From Acidobacteriota bacterium (GTDB lineage Bacteria; Acidobacteriota; Thermoanaerobaculia; Thermoanaerobaculales; Sulfomarinibacteraceae): 5,595 nucleotides of DNA. The stretch covers positions 1 to 5,595 of the forward strand of contig DAOWFV010000010.1 of NCBI GenBank assembly GCA_030637805.1. Direction: 5' to 3'. The number at the start of each line of letters is the position of its first letter. Position 1 is the first letter of the stretch. The translations under genes and the position numbers were made by a program. Of the stretch, positions 5,409 through 5,595 are shown in pieces. The notes beneath the pieces were generated by a model. The model searched no databases. It was not told the DNA's origin and was given only the letters and a program-made list of their open reading frames with translations.

Positions 5409-5595
5409 TTACTCCTCGATCACCTCCGCATTGCGAATCTCGCCCTTGACCTGGCCGCCGTCCGAGAGGATCACCGTCACCTTGCGCTTGGCGTAGCGCA
5501 CGATGATGTCGCCCTCTACCACCGAGCCTCCGGAGATTCGGATCTCGCGGGGCTTGCGATCGTGCCTGGTCTTGCCCTTCACGATCACATCGCCG
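5409..5595 (-). CDS. C-terminal fragment of a hypothetical beta-repeat protein
   Basis: A minus-strand frame is open from the right window edge to a TAA at 5411-5409, giving the last 61 residues of a protein whose start lies outside. The fragment has alternating glycine-rich turns and short beta strands: GDVIVKG, then IRISGGSVVEGDIIVRY, then KVTVILSDGGQVKGEIRNAEVIEE. This regular pattern resembles the solvent-exposed beta-helix repeats of surface or polymer-forming proteins (bactofilin-like or DUF4097-like), but no family is firmly recognised. It converges on the channel gene with a 26-bp gap, in which no clear terminator hairpin is seen. Confidence 0.7.
   Translation of the reverse strand, partial: GDVIVKGKTRHDRKPREIRISGGSVVEGDIIVRYAKRKVTVILSDGGQVKGEIRNAEVIEE

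Overview
The window is high-GC bacterial chromosomal DNA with dense, well-formed coding regions. A sigma-54 activator, a CLC chloride transporter with CBS and TrkA-C domains, and an old-yellow-enzyme gene fit a Gram-negative lineage such as Acidobacteriota (Thermoanaerobaculia-like) or a deltaproteobacterial group. That placement is an inference from gene content and composition only; there is no rRNA or other marker here. No mobile element, tRNA, rRNA or CRISPR array was seen.

Left part (1-1657, minus strand): a three-gene operon read right to left. It starts with a 62-residue protein carrying two Cys pairs (1396-1584). Next comes a stand-alone cyclic-nucleotide-binding-like (CRP fold) protein without a DNA-binding domain (868-1335). 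Last is a flavin oxidoreductase of the OYE/2,4-dienoyl-CoA reductase/TMADH superfamily (start at 871, running off the left edge). The last two genes overlap by ATGA. A strong hairpin lies between the first two genes and abuts the second gene's Shine-Dalgarno. A near-consensus -24/-12 sigma-54 promoter (1642-1657) lies 47-60 bp upstream of the first gene.

Middle (1842-3215, plus strand): a divergently transcribed sigma-54-dependent activator with the order PAS, AAA+ and Fis-type helix-turn-helix. The PAS domain has a cluster of cysteines. The roughly 185-bp divergent region holds the sigma-54 promoter on one strand, a dyad about 90-110 bp upstream of the predicted start (the usual place for an activator site), and an extended -10 sequence facing the activator gene. 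The simplest reading is a self-contained circuit: a PAS-sensing activator switches on the sigma-54 operon beside it. The several cysteine-bearing proteins make a redox or metal signal a reasonable guess, not a demonstrated one.

Right part: after a palindrome/hairpin just past the activator's stop, a 683-residue CLC chloride channel/transporter is encoded (3331-5382). It converges on the 3' end of a minus-strand gene for a beta-repeat protein of unknown function (5409-5595, partial). These two look unrelated to the sigma-54 circuit.
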